A DNA stretch of 64,000 nt. Origin: Candidatus Poribacteria bacterium (lineage in GTDB: Bacteria; Poribacteria; WGA-4E; WGA-3G). This document shows positions 20,243 through 29,038 of the stretch, piece by piece. The notes under the pieces were generated by a model. The model saw only the letters and a program-made list of their open reading frames with translations, was not told where the DNA came from and made no database searches. Made by a program: the position numbers and the translations under genes. The stretch covers positions 1-64,000 of the forward strand of contig RKRR01000103.1 of the NCBI GenBank assembly GCA_007571305.1. The letters run 5' to 3'. The first letter of the stretch is position 1. Each line of letters starts with the position of its first letter.

Positions 20243-20271
20243 ATTGTATACGGCATTCGGGAAAGTGTCAA
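20243..20271 (-). promoter_or_regulatory. Sigma70-type promoter for the propeller gene
   Basis: Minus strand TTGACA-17 bp-TACAAT. Confidence 0.6.
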
Positions 20272-20588
20272 GTTTTTTCAGGGTTTGTTAGGAGCCTTCA
20301 GTTCTCTTGTAAGAGGGATCTTCGAAGCCCAACAAATCCGTGTAGGATAGACCTCCCGGTCGAGAATTTTTTTAGAATTTGAAAACTATGGAGGATCGAT
20401 AAAAATAAGCACTTTCCCCTGGTAGGCTAGGTTTCCTAACCCCGTTGGTCTAGTGTTATCCGATTAACTCATCCAAGGAGAGATAGATGGAACGTTTGCA
20501 TAGATACTTAAACCATTAGAGAGAACGCGAAAATGTGAGTAGTGACTAAGCGAATATCAATTGATATGCCATTGCACTTGAAAAAACA

Positions 20589-20618
20589 TTGACATTCTGA
20601 GTCATATCCCTGTATAAT
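20589..20618 (+). promoter_or_regulatory. Sigma70-type promoter abutting the next CDS start
   Basis: TTGACA-18 bp-TATAAT; the -10 element directly abuts the ATG at 20619. Confidence 0.6.
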
Positions 20619-21590
20619 ATGGGTATGCCCTATTATGACGAGATTTTCAAACACCTGACGGAACACTCTCCGCAAGCAATCGCATCGCTTGCACTCAAAA
20701 CCAAAGATGTGCAAGTTGGACAGAAACTCAAAACCGAACAAATTGCAGTTAATGTTCTTTACAGCGATATGACGTTTAGCGTCCGCGTCGGTGGCGAGGA
20801 TGCGGTGCTACATATAGAGGCACAAACTGACGACAGCCGACATAAACCGATGCCCCTGCGAATGTTAGCGTATGCCAGTCTACTCGGACTTGAGCACGAA
20901 CCACCGGTCTATTCAACGGTGCTGTACTTCCGGCCGAATGCGGGGCGTGCGGATCCGGGTTTCTATGAATACGGTGATGTTGAACGTGGTGGTTTGCGTT
21001 TCAAATATAACGTGATTAGGCTCTACGAGTTAGAGGGTGAATCGTTTCTGGATGCTGCTTCAGTTGGGGTGTTACCGTTCACAGCATTAATGCAACCGCC
21101 ATCAGGAATGGAAACTGAGGCGTGGGTTCAGAAATGTGTAGAGACGACGCGCGCCGCCCCGGTAGATACGGAGATGCGTGCAACATTATTGTTTGGACTG
21201 TCGCTTTTTGGAAGTTTAGCGCATGGTCCTGATATTTTCACAAGGTTTATATCGGAGGAAATCATGAGAGAGTCTCCTTTTTACGAACAAGTGATGAAAC
21301 GCTGGCTTGAAGAAGGTAAACAAAGGGGCATTGAGCAAGGCATTGAGCAAGGCATTGAGCAAGGCATTGAGCAAGGCATTGAGCGTGGTGCGCGCGCAAC
21401 GACTATTGAAAATATGCTCGCTGTCCTTACCGAACGTTTCCCTTTTGTCGATACCACCTCTTTACAACCGACGCTTGAGGCGATTTCAGACCTTAGCCGT
21501 CTTAAACAACTCAGTTTGACAGCTTCATTAGCACCGAGTTTCGAAGCGTTCCAATACAAACTACATCTGACCGAAAACGGTAGCGAGTAA
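20619..21590 (+). CDS. Rpn/YhgA-like PD-(D/E)XK family protein (transposase-derived type) with GIEQ repeats
   Basis: PYYDEIFKHLTEHSPQAI, AVLHIEAQTDD, PLRMLAYASLL; C-terminal (GIEQ)n and ERFPF region. Start may be ATG 20619 or 20625. Confidence 0.75.
   Translation: MGMPYYDEIFKHLTEHSPQAIASLALKTKDVQVGQKLKTEQIAVNVLYSDMTFSVRVGGEDAVLHIEAQTDDSRHKPMPLRMLAYASLLGLEHEPPVYSTVLYFRPNAGRADPGFYEYGDVERGGLRFKYNVIRLYELEGESFLDAASVGVLPFTALMQPPSGMETEAWVQKCVETTRAAPVDTEMRATLLFGLSLFGSLAHGPDIFTRFISEEIMRESPFYEQVMKRWLEEGKQRGIEQGIEQGIEQGIEQGIERGARATTIENMLAVLTERFPFVDTTSLQPTLEAISDLSRLKQLSLTASLAPSFEAFQYKLHLTENGSE
21323..21382 (+). repeat. In-frame 12-bp tandem repeat (about 5 copies) encoding GIEQ
   Basis: ggcattgagcaa repeated head to tail. 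Confidence 0.9.
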
Positions 21591-21618
21591 AAATAACGTC
21601 AATTCTCACAAGAAACAG

Positions 21619-21648
21619 ACGTTAGGGGTAGCATGCTGCTCCTAACGT
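21619..21648. terminator. 30-bp near-perfect palindrome downstream of the Rpn-like gene
   Basis: ACGTTAGGGGTAGC-AT-GCTGCTCCTAACGT. Confidence 0.45.
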
Positions 21649-21660
21649 AAGGCACACATA

Positions 21661-22094
21661 ATGCCCACACTCTACTTTAAAGGCAAACAATTCATCTACG
21701 GACACCATCTCACCGTTCCTGTCCGCGCCCTAAAAATAGACAGGGATGAATCGTTGAACGCACCTCTCTCGAAACTTATGACAAATTAAGTGGTGATGGT
21801 AACTTCATCCTCCACGGCGATAGCCTGCATGCACTCAAGGCACTCCTCCCCCTATACGCAGGCGAAATCAAAGGGCAACACCTCCAAGGTAACGGCGACA
21901 CCACCTACAAACAGGAACTTGTAGAAACGTTAGAAGAAGCATATCGAAACGCTACACAACACAGCACGATGGATATCACCGCCCCCAATAACAAAACGAT
22001 GTCTTTCCGAATGCTATTTGAAGACTCATGGCGTGAGGCCGTCAATGAAACAATCTGGATGCTGACCGATAGGATCCGCACGCATAGACAATAA
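21661..22094 (+). pseudogene. Degenerate DNA methyltransferase remnant (type III mod-like)
   Basis: MPTLYFKGKQFIYGHHLTVP then a frame change to ETYDKLSGDGNFILHGDSLHALKALLPLYAGEIKG, with no CIYIDPPYNTG-type catalytic block following. Confidence 0.7.
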
Positions 22095-22164
22095 AGGTTT
22101 TCTTGACTACAAACGCATCTTACAAAAATTTGTGTAAGTTCTGAGGAGTTATCCCAACATCGGT

Positions 22165-22193
22165 TTGCAAGTTGTGTGAGAAAATGATATAAT
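22165..22193 (+). promoter_or_regulatory. Sigma70-type promoter for argG
   Basis: TTGCAA-17 bp-TATAAT. Confidence 0.55.
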
Positions 22194-22230
22194 TCCCCCA
22201 TAACGAAACACAATACCTTGGAGACTGCTT

Positions 22231-23469
22231 TTGAACATTGATACACTAAAAGGGAAAACAGTTGGCGCAGCTGTTTCAGGCGGCTTGGATAGCTGCACGA
22301 TCACCAAATGGTTAGTAGATAATGGAGTCAACGTCGTCTGCTTCACGGCAGACCTCGGTCAACCCGATGAACGCGACGTATCTGAAATTAAAGAACGCAT
22401 GTTGGCGTGCGGTGCCAAAGACGCTATCATTGTAGATGCGAAAGACGCACTCGCGGAGGATGGTATCCGACTCATCCAGTGTCAAGCGATGTATGAAGGC
22501 GGATATTGGAATACGACTGGAATTGCGAGGCATGTCACCGTGAAAGCACTCCTGCCGGAGATGGAAAAACGCGACATCTCCATTTTAACACACGGCGCAA
22601 CCGGCAGAGGTAACGATCAGGTCCGGTTTCAACTCGCTACTAACATGCTCAATCCCGGCTTTGCTGTCTACGCACCCTGGCGAGATCCCGACTTCCTCAA
22701 AAAGTTCGGCGGCAGAAAAGAGATGATAGACTTCTGCCAAGTCCATAACCTCCCGATTACCGCTACACACGAAAAACCCTACTCGACTGACGCAAATCTC
22801 TTAGGACTGACCCATGAAGCCGGACGACTTGAGTCCTTGAAAACGCCCGCAGGTTTTATTACCCCTGGCATGGGAGTCCATCCAAAAGACGCACCCGATG
22901 ACATAGAGCATTTTACCGTTACCTTTGCCCGTGGGACACCTGTTGAAGTTAATGGAAGCCCCGTTACGCCGCTCCAGAGTCTGCTGGAGGCAAATCGCAT
23001 CGGTGGGCGGAACGGTATCGGTATTGGTATCCATACCGTTGAAAATCGGTTTGTTGGAATTAAGAGCCGTGGGGTCTATGAGTCTCCTGGGATGGAACTG
23101 CTTGGGAAGTGTTATGAGTATCTCCTCCAACTGATTTTAGACAGACGTGCGCGCCGACACTTTGATAACGTCGCGCCGACAATCGCAGAGCAGATTTATC
23201 AAGGTTATTGGTTCGATGCTACTACGCAGGCACTCCTATCTTCTATTGAACCGCTCACGAACTTAGCAAGTGGGACCCTTACGGTAGCCCTCTACAAAGG
23301 GAATGTTGCATTCCACGCCGCCGGTGGTGCCCCGCACTCACTCTACTCCGAGGAGACAGCATCTATGGAAGCGATTGGGGACTTTGATCATTCGGATTCA
23401 GAAGGGTTCTTAGCCGTACTGGGTGTAGGTGCACGAGCATCTGCTGTTGCAGGACAAACACAGGAGTAG
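22231..23469 (+). CDS. argG: Argininosuccinate synthase
   Basis: AVSGGLDSCTITKWL, TGRGNDQVRFQL, YAPWRDPDF, IENRFVGIKSRGVYESPG-type VENRFVGIKSRGVYESPG. TTG start implied. Confidence 0.95.
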   Translation: MNIDTLKGKTVGAAVSGGLDSCTITKWLVDNGVNVVCFTADLGQPDERDVSEIKERMLACGAKDAIIVDAKDALAEDGIRLIQCQAMYEGGYWNTTGIARHVTVKALLPEMEKRDISILTHGATGRGNDQVRFQLATNMLNPGFAVYAPWRDPDFLKKFGGRKEMIDFCQVHNLPITATHEKPYSTDANLLGLTHEAGRLESLKTPAGFITPGMGVHPKDAPDDIEHFTVTFARGTPVEVNGSPVTPLQSLLEANRIGGRNGIGIGIHTVENRFVGIKSRGVYESPGMELLGKCYEYLLQLILDRRARRHFDNVAPTIAEQIYQGYWFDATTQALLSSIEPLTNLASGTLTVALYKGNVAFHAAGGAPHSLYSEETASMEAIGDFDHSDSEGFLAVLGVGARASAVAGQTQE

Positions 23470-23558
23470 TGGACATTTTGATGGAATTTCCAGCCTAAGG
23501 GACAGAAATTTGTTTTCTCCAGAACCATGAATTTCAACATGCTGAAGGAAACCAAATT

Positions 23559-23762
23559 ATGAAAACGCAAACTTTCACGGCAAGTATCTCGCAGGAAGGA
23601 AAGTCGTTTATTGCCCAATGTTTAGAGATAGATGTTGCGAGTCAAGGTAAAAGTGAAGACGAAGCAGTTGAAAATCTCAAAGAAGCGTTAGAACTCTATT
23701 TTGAGCCACCACGTTCCACTGTGATGCCAAAACTTCGCAAATTTGAAGTATCAATTGATTGA
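23559..23762 (+). CDS. HicB-family antitoxin
   Basis: FTASISQEGKSFIAQCLEIDVASQGKSEDEAVENLKEALELYFE. Confidence 0.85.
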   Translation: MKTQTFTASISQEGKSFIAQCLEIDVASQGKSEDEAVENLKEALELYFEPPRSTVMPKLRKFEVSID

Positions 23763-24160
23763 TGCCGCTGAAACCGCTTTCCTATCGTCAGGTTAAACGC
23801 AAACTGGAAAAGGCAGGATTCACACTGGTTCAGCAGCGAGGCAGTCACGTAAAATTTGCCCAAGAAATTCAACATGAGGTCCGTACCGTGATGGTGCCCA
23901 AACATCGTGAAGTGAGGATTGGGACGCTACGGTCTATTTTGAGGCAGGCTGGACTCACCCCAGATGAATTCAATAAACTTTCAACAGAAGTCAAGTTGAA
24001 AATAGATATAGGAGTTAAGGGGGTACTGTCTTCACACAACGAAAACCGAGGTCGCTGGTCGAACCCGCTGACGTATTCCAGAAGCGATTGGCGACCCGCA
24101 TGGCTTGAGTTGAATAGAGCCAGGAGCCGCCCCGCAGGACGCGAGAACGATCAGACTTGA
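23762..24160 (+). CDS. HicA-family toxin with unusual C-terminal extension
   Basis: LSYRQVKRKLEKAGFTLVQQRGSHVKF...VMVPKHREVRIGTLRSILRQAGLTPDEF, then an atypical tail of about 60 aa overlapping the opposite-strand gene. Confidence 0.8.
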   Translation: MPLKPLSYRQVKRKLEKAGFTLVQQRGSHVKFAQEIQHEVRTVMVPKHREVRIGTLRSILRQAGLTPDEFNKLSTEVKLKIDIGVKGVLSSHNENRGRWSNPLTYSRSDWRPAWLELNRARSRPAGRENDQT

Positions 24161-25508
24161 CAACTATATAGTTCAATAATAGCCACTTCACACTCGGAGC
24201 TCCTGACAGCGGATTCCGAGGAGGCGACACCAAATAAAAATCTGCGTCATATTCGTCCAGACACCACTCCCATACATTACCCACCATGTCATACAAACCG
24301 TAGCCGTTCGCTGGATACGACCCGACAGCTATAGTTCCTTTTATCTTATTACCGAAGTTGGCATGGTTACTGTCTATTGAATCGCCCCAGGGGTATTTTT
24401 TACCACGTAGGCCCCCGCGTGCTGCCTTTTCCCATTCCGTTTCCGTCGGCAGACGTTTGCCCGCCCATTCCGCATAAGCCAGCGCAGCATACCAACTCAC
24501 ATACACCACAGGATGGTTCGCCTTCCCCATTGGGTAGTTGTTACCATTCCAATACTTCAGGTACTTACCATTATGCAACGCAAGTGGGGTACGATACTTC
24601 TGCCATTCAGGGTTAGCATCTACAAACTTCTTGTAGTCCGCATTTGTCACTTCGTGTGTGTCCATATAGAATGCATCTACATACACTGTATGCACGGGCT
24701 TCTCATAGGCCTTTGCATCCGTATTGTTGCTGCCCATCCGGAACTCACCCGCAGGAATGAGTGCCATTGTCCTCCGATCTATAGGGGTGGTTATCTTTGC
24801 AGGAAGGTGCATTGTAGGATCTTCAGTGAGAGCGGGTGCCTGAAATAGCGGCTTCGCCCTTCCTACCTTCGTGAGTAGATTTTTGAGGTAGTTTGAGGGA
24901 ATCGCGAAGTTGAGGTTCTGTCCATCACGGACGCTTAAAACCGAAACACCTATCGCTTCGCCTTTTTGGTTAAGCACAGGACCACCGCTACTGCCGGACG
25001 AGATCGGCGCGGTTATCTGAATCAGCTTACCACTCTCAAGCAGGCGGATGCTGCTAATAATCCCATCCGAGAAAGTGCCTTCCAAGCCGCGTGGGTTACC
25101 AACAGCATAAACCGTCTCACCTACCTCTGTCAAATCACTATTGCCGAGTGAAATAACCTCTGGACCAAAAGTAGGCACCTTTAGGATGATCAAATCCCGC
25201 TGTGCGTCGATCGCTGTCCAACCCTCAATATTGAACTTCGCCTCTTTGCCGACCAGTTTCGCGTGGCCGCTTGCGGCGCCCTCTACGACATGAAAATTTG
25301 TTGCTATCTGCCCATCTCCGATAAAAAATCCGCTACCGAAGGACAAAGGTTGACCCTCGGCATCTTCCATAACGAGCAGCACCGTAGAACGAAAGGCTTT
25401 TTTGGCGATTTGTTGAGGGGTTTGGGTCCTTGCTTCAGTCCCAACACAGGATAGAAAAATTAACAAATGCACAAAAGACAGTAGTAATTTTCTCGGGTAT
25501 TTTTTCAT
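24015..25508 (-). CDS. Trypsin-like serine protease fused to FGE-sulfatase (SUMF1-fold) domain
   Basis: Protease triad regions ATNFHVVEG, RDLIILKV, SSGSSGGPV; FGE-fold IPAGEFRMGS, GKRLPTETEWEKAARGG, VGNVWEWCLDEY, RVLRGGSW, GFRCV. Confidence 0.88.
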   Translation of the reverse strand: MKKYPRKLLLSFVHLLIFLSCVGTEARTQTPQQIAKKAFRSTVLLVMEDAEGQPLSFGSGFFIGDGQIATNFHVVEGAASGHAKLVGKEAKFNIEGWTAIDAQRDLIILKVPTFGPEVISLGNSDLTEVGETVYAVGNPRGLEGTFSDGIISSIRLLESGKLIQITAPISSGSSGGPVLNQKGEAIGVSVLSVRDGQNLNFAIPSNYLKNLLTKVGRAKPLFQAPALTEDPTMHLPAKITTPIDRRTMALIPAGEFRMGSNNTDAKAYEKPVHTVYVDAFYMDTHEVTNADYKKFVDANPEWQKYRTPLALHNGKYLKYWNGNNYPMGKANHPVVYVSWYAALAYAEWAGKRLPTETEWEKAARGGLRGKKYPWGDSIDSNHANFGNKIKGTIAVGSYPANGYGLYDMVGNVWEWCLDEYDADFYLVSPPRNPLSGAPSVKWLLLNYIVVKSDRSRVLRGGSWLYSTQAMRVANRFWNTSAGSTSDLGFRCVKTVPP

Positions 25509-25621
25509 AACCTGTCCTTGATGGTCGGAAGTACTTGAAGTTAGATAAGAAATCTATCCGGGCAGATTTAGCACTTCATCAGACGGAGCAGCATATTAAC
25601 TTGCTTTGATTTTGGTCGTGT

Positions 25622-25990
25622 TCATTGATGGATTCGAATTCGATGTGCTTCCACCAAAAAGAGCTTGCCGCTATAGTGAGCCATATCACGGTTGACCGAA
25701 AGATAATCTTTCAAGCGCGATACAATTTGTGGCAAAACTTCAGGATGGTTTCTCACCTGAAGCGATATAATTCCCTGATAGTTAGCCGGTGGATAGTTAT
25801 GTATATTTGCAAAATCGCCATTCAAGGATACAAGGATCGACCCTAGTTCTTGTGCCGTTGAAATTACAGCCAAATCTGGGGATTCAATAGGAAGATAATC
25901 TCTGAGATACTAAACTTCGTAACTAGCATCACGAAGAGTCTCAATAACTGTAGTGGGAACGCATTGATCTGCCAAAAACTGCAATCCCAT
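25622..25990 (-). pseudogene. DUF5615 (VapC-like PIN) toxin gene interrupted by an in-frame TAG
   Basis: Reading from ATG 25990: MGLQFLADQCVPTTVIETLRDASYEV*YLRDYLPIESPDLAVISTAQELGSILVSLNGDFANI...; TAG at 25912-25910, same frame on both sides. Confidence 0.82.
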
Positions 25991-26214
25991 TAAGCAATTT
26001 CCTCAAATTCCGCTAATTCACGCGCGTAATCAAGACAGGCATGAATCTGTATTGTTTTGATATCCGGAAATTCATTGATAATCTCGTTTATTGTATGTCC
26101 TGCTGCCAAATATCCGAGAAGGAGACTTACTGGGATTCTCGTTCCCTTGATACGGGGTTTACCCCGTAATGTATCTGGTGTGCTAATAATATGATCTCGC
26201 CAATGAATTAGCAT
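25990..26214 (-). CDS. DUF433 family antitoxin-like protein
   Basis: MLIHWRDHIISTPDTLRGKPRIKGTRIPVSLLLGYLAAGHTINEIINEFPDI; TAATG overlap with the downstream DUF5615 gene. The supplied ORF extends to 26391 but the N-terminal part looks non-coding. Confidence 0.82.
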   Translation of the reverse strand: MLIHWRDHIISTPDTLRGKPRIKGTRIPVSLLLGYLAAGHTINEIINEFPDIKTIQIHACLDYARELAEFEEIA

Positions 26215-26393
26215 ATTCACTCTCCCAAATATAGAAATTATCTTGTTGATAGCGTAACACATCCAAAACCCATTTTCAAATAGAAATAGATAAACTACTC
26301 CAGAGCGAAAATGAAAATAAGAAAGCTCGCAATCTTTTAATATCTCAATATTGGGTTGTCCGCTGCAGCAAAGATAGTATAGTTCCGTCACAA

Positions 26394-27386
26394 CTAAGGC
26401 ACTTCAATTTTCGCGAACACCTGTGAAATGATACTCTCAGCATCTCGACCGTCCGCCTCTGCTTCGTAACTGATGATGACCCTGTGTCTTAGAACATCCA
26501 TGCCGACTGTGTGGATGTCTTCAGGGGTAACATATCCGCGCTGAGAAAGGAACGCTCGCGCCCTCGCGGCAAACGCAAGAAAAATGGTCGCACGCGGTGA
26601 GGCACCGTATTCAATTAATGTGCTGAGTTCACCCAACTGATACGTTTCCGGAGACCGTGTCGCACACACCAAATCGACAATATACTTTTCTAGCTGCTCT
26701 GCCATATAGATGTTTCGGACGACCTCTCGGAACCGGATAATGTCTTCCGGGGAAATCACGGGTTGAATCGTGGAGATCTCTTCGGTTGTCATCCTCCGGA
26801 GAATTTGCAATTCCTCTGCCTGTGCCGGATAGTCAACCTTGATCTTGAGCATAAATCTATCCACTTGCGCTTCGGGCAGCGGATAGGTGCCTTCATGCTC
26901 AATCGGATTTTGCGTCGCCAGCACGAGAAACGGATCGTCAAGTGGATAGGTAGTCCCGCCGATTGTTACCTGCCGTTCCTGCATCGCCTCAAGTAAGGCA
27001 CTTTGCACTTTAGCAGGTGCCCGATTTATCTCATCTGCGAGGATGATGTTGGCGAAAATCGGACCCTTTTTCGTGTAAAAATCACCCTTCTGTTGGTCGT
27101 AGATGAGTGTGCCAACGAGGTCGGCTGGAAGCAGATCCGGAGTGAACTGCAGACGGTTGAAAGAAGCGTCAATTGTCTGCGCGAGTGCGCTCACAGCAGT
27201 CGTCTTTGCGAGTCCGGGGACACCTTCAAGTAGAATATGCCCATTGCAGAGCAACCCTGTCACCAATCCCTCTAATAAAGCACTTTGCCCTACGATGACT
27301 TTTCCTGTCTCTGTGAGAATCTGCTGTATAAGCCCACTATCCGCTTGGATACGGGCGTTCATTGCCTCTAAATCGTAATTTTTCAA
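26394..27386 (-). CDS. MoxR-family AAA+ ATPase
   Basis: GHILLEGVPGLAKTTAVSALA, LQFTPDLLPADLVGT, LADEINRAPAKVQSALLEAMQERQVTIGG, ATQNPIEHEGTYPLPEAQVDRFM. Confidence 0.93.
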   Translation of the reverse strand: MKNYDLEAMNARIQADSGLIQQILTETGKVIVGQSALLEGLVTGLLCNGHILLEGVPGLAKTTAVSALAQTIDASFNRLQFTPDLLPADLVGTLIYDQQKGDFYTKKGPIFANIILADEINRAPAKVQSALLEAMQERQVTIGGTTYPLDDPFLVLATQNPIEHEGTYPLPEAQVDRFMLKIKVDYPAQAEELQILRRMTTEEISTIQPVISPEDIIRFREVVRNIYMAEQLEKYIVDLVCATRSPETYQLGELSTLIEYGASPRATIFLAFAARARAFLSQRGYVTPEDIHTVGMDVLRHRVIISYEAEADGRDAESIISQVFAKIEVP

Positions 27387-27580
27387 TTTTTAATTTTACC
27401 TTGCGAGAGAGCAGCGAGAATTTGAGTGTTTGACATCTCTTCCTTAAATCTGCATGCACCGTTGTTGCAGGTTGCCATTCTGATATTGCCAAGAATACGA
27501 TCCTGTAAATCCTGTTGCTGACTGCTGAAGGCGAGCGTGCTGATGGTGCTTTTCCCAACTTGTTGATGGCTGGCTGCTAT

Positions 27581-28939
27581 TTAGGTGAAAAAAGGTTGCG
27601 TTTCGCCCTCTTGGAAGGACTGCTCAAGCCACGGATCCTCGGTTTTCTGCCTGAATTCGATAACCTTTTGACGCATCTCGTTGGCTATGTCTTGTAACGC
27701 CGGCACGTCAATGAGATTTTGCGACTCCGCTGGGTCGTTCTGCATATCAAATAAAGCCTCACGGCTCTGCTGCAAGAATTCGGTTCGCTGTCGATCACCG
27801 AGTTGCTGGACGTTGTCATCCCGCACGGCTGTCCATGAAATTGAGCGGAACAGGTCACTTGGTAGGGGTGTTTCCAATTGATATGCCAGATTTCGGACGT
27901 ACTTATACCGTCTGCCCCGCAACACGCGATATGGATAATAGTTCGTCACTTCATGGAAACAGTGAGAAAAATACGTTTCCTCCCAGTCTCCGTTCCCGGG
28001 ATGTGGGCTATCGTCCTCCAAGATAGTAAGCAGTGACCTACCGGGAAGTGCCTCTGCTCCATCGGGATGTGCAACACCGCACCAATCTAACATTGTCGGG
28101 CAAAAGTCTACCCAGTTGACGAGTGCTTGATTGTGAAAGCCACGTTTCTGTTGCGTCGGACTGGCAATAAGCAGTGGACAGTGATGTCCGCTATCGAAAC
28201 TGGATGCCTTCGCGCCGGGGAATGGCATTGCGTGATCAGTCGTAACAAAGACAAGGGTTTCATCTGCGCGCCCGGAAGCCTCAAGTGCCTCCAAGACTGC
28301 ACCTACCACAGCATCCCAACGCGAAACACTTTCGTAGTAATCAGCGAGATCTTCCCGAACGGCGGGTATGTCCGGCAGAAAATTCGGGACAATAATTTCA
28401 TCTGGGGCATAAGAATTGGCTTGGATACCGGCATGCGTCTGGTCGTTCCCAAACCCCTTGCCAGCACGATGCGGATAACTACTGCCGATATGGAGATAAA
28501 AGGGGGTGTCTGCATTCTCGTTGAGAAATTGCGTGGCTTTCTCCGCCATATCCACAGGACTTCGGGGATTGACTTTCGGTTCGACATCGAAAGGATAAAC
28601 ACTTTCGGGTTCAACGTGTTTCTTTCCGATGCACGCCGTAGCGAATCCGTGTGCTTTCAGAATCTTTGGCACTGATGTTATATGTTCATGGGTACGGAAT
28701 CCATGAATGCCATGGCAGTGTCCATATTGCCCGTGTGTATGGCTGTGTTGGCCCGTAAGAATACAAGCTCGACTCACAGCACATGAGGGACTTGTACAGA
28801 ATCCGTAGTCGAACACAACACCGCGTTCGGCAAAGGCATCGATGTGCGGGGTTCGGATGACCTCATTTCCGTAGCATTTCGCGATGCGGCTCCAATCGTC
28901 CGCAATGACGAACATAACGCTTTTATAGGAATTGTTCAT
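27581..28939 (-). CDS. Sulfatase (alkaline phosphatase superfamily)
   Basis: VMFVIADDW, IRTPHIDAFAERGVVFDYGFCTSPSCAVSRACILTGQHSHTHG, VFVTTDHAMPFPGAK. Confidence 0.9.
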   Translation of the reverse strand: MNNSYKSVMFVIADDWSRIAKCYGNEVIRTPHIDAFAERGVVFDYGFCTSPSCAVSRACILTGQHSHTHGQYGHCHGIHGFRTHEHITSVPKILKAHGFATACIGKKHVEPESVYPFDVEPKVNPRSPVDMAEKATQFLNENADTPFYLHIGSSYPHRAGKGFGNDQTHAGIQANSYAPDEIIVPNFLPDIPAVREDLADYYESVSRWDAVVGAVLEALEASGRADETLVFVTTDHAMPFPGAKASSFDSGHHCPLLIASPTQQKRGFHNQALVNWVDFCPTMLDWCGVAHPDGAEALPGRSLLTILEDDSPHPGNGDWEETYFSHCFHEVTNYYPYRVLRGRRYKYVRNLAYQLETPLPSDLFRSISWTAVRDDNVQQLGDRQRTEFLQQSREALFDMQNDPAESQNLIDVPALQDIANEMRQKVIEFRQKTEDPWLEQSFQEGETQPFFT

Positions 28940-29038
28940 AGTTCTCCTTGATAAATATGTTTCTTTTTGGGTCCACTTTACAGCGTCCGAGTGGTTTTTG
29001 ATCAAAAAGGTAGCAGGTGTTATGTAGGAAGAGAGCAG

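Noticed and set aside
21323-21382. Possible CRISPR-like array
   Set aside because: 12-bp head-to-tail repeat with no spacers, inside a coding frame.
21307-21519. SKALSKALSKAL repeat peptide ORF
   Set aside because: Out-of-frame reading of the GIEQ-encoding tandem repeat.
26215-26391. N-terminal extension of the DUF433 ORF
   Set aside because: Residues before MLIHWRDH do not resemble the family, and the extension is AT-rich and atypical; likely upstream non-coding sequence.
27407-27580. Possible gene remnant between moxR and the sulfatase
   Set aside because: Short frames only (73 and 60 aa) with no recognisable motif; insufficient support.
28127-28675. 182-aa plus-strand ORF
   Set aside because: Antisense to the sulfatase gene.
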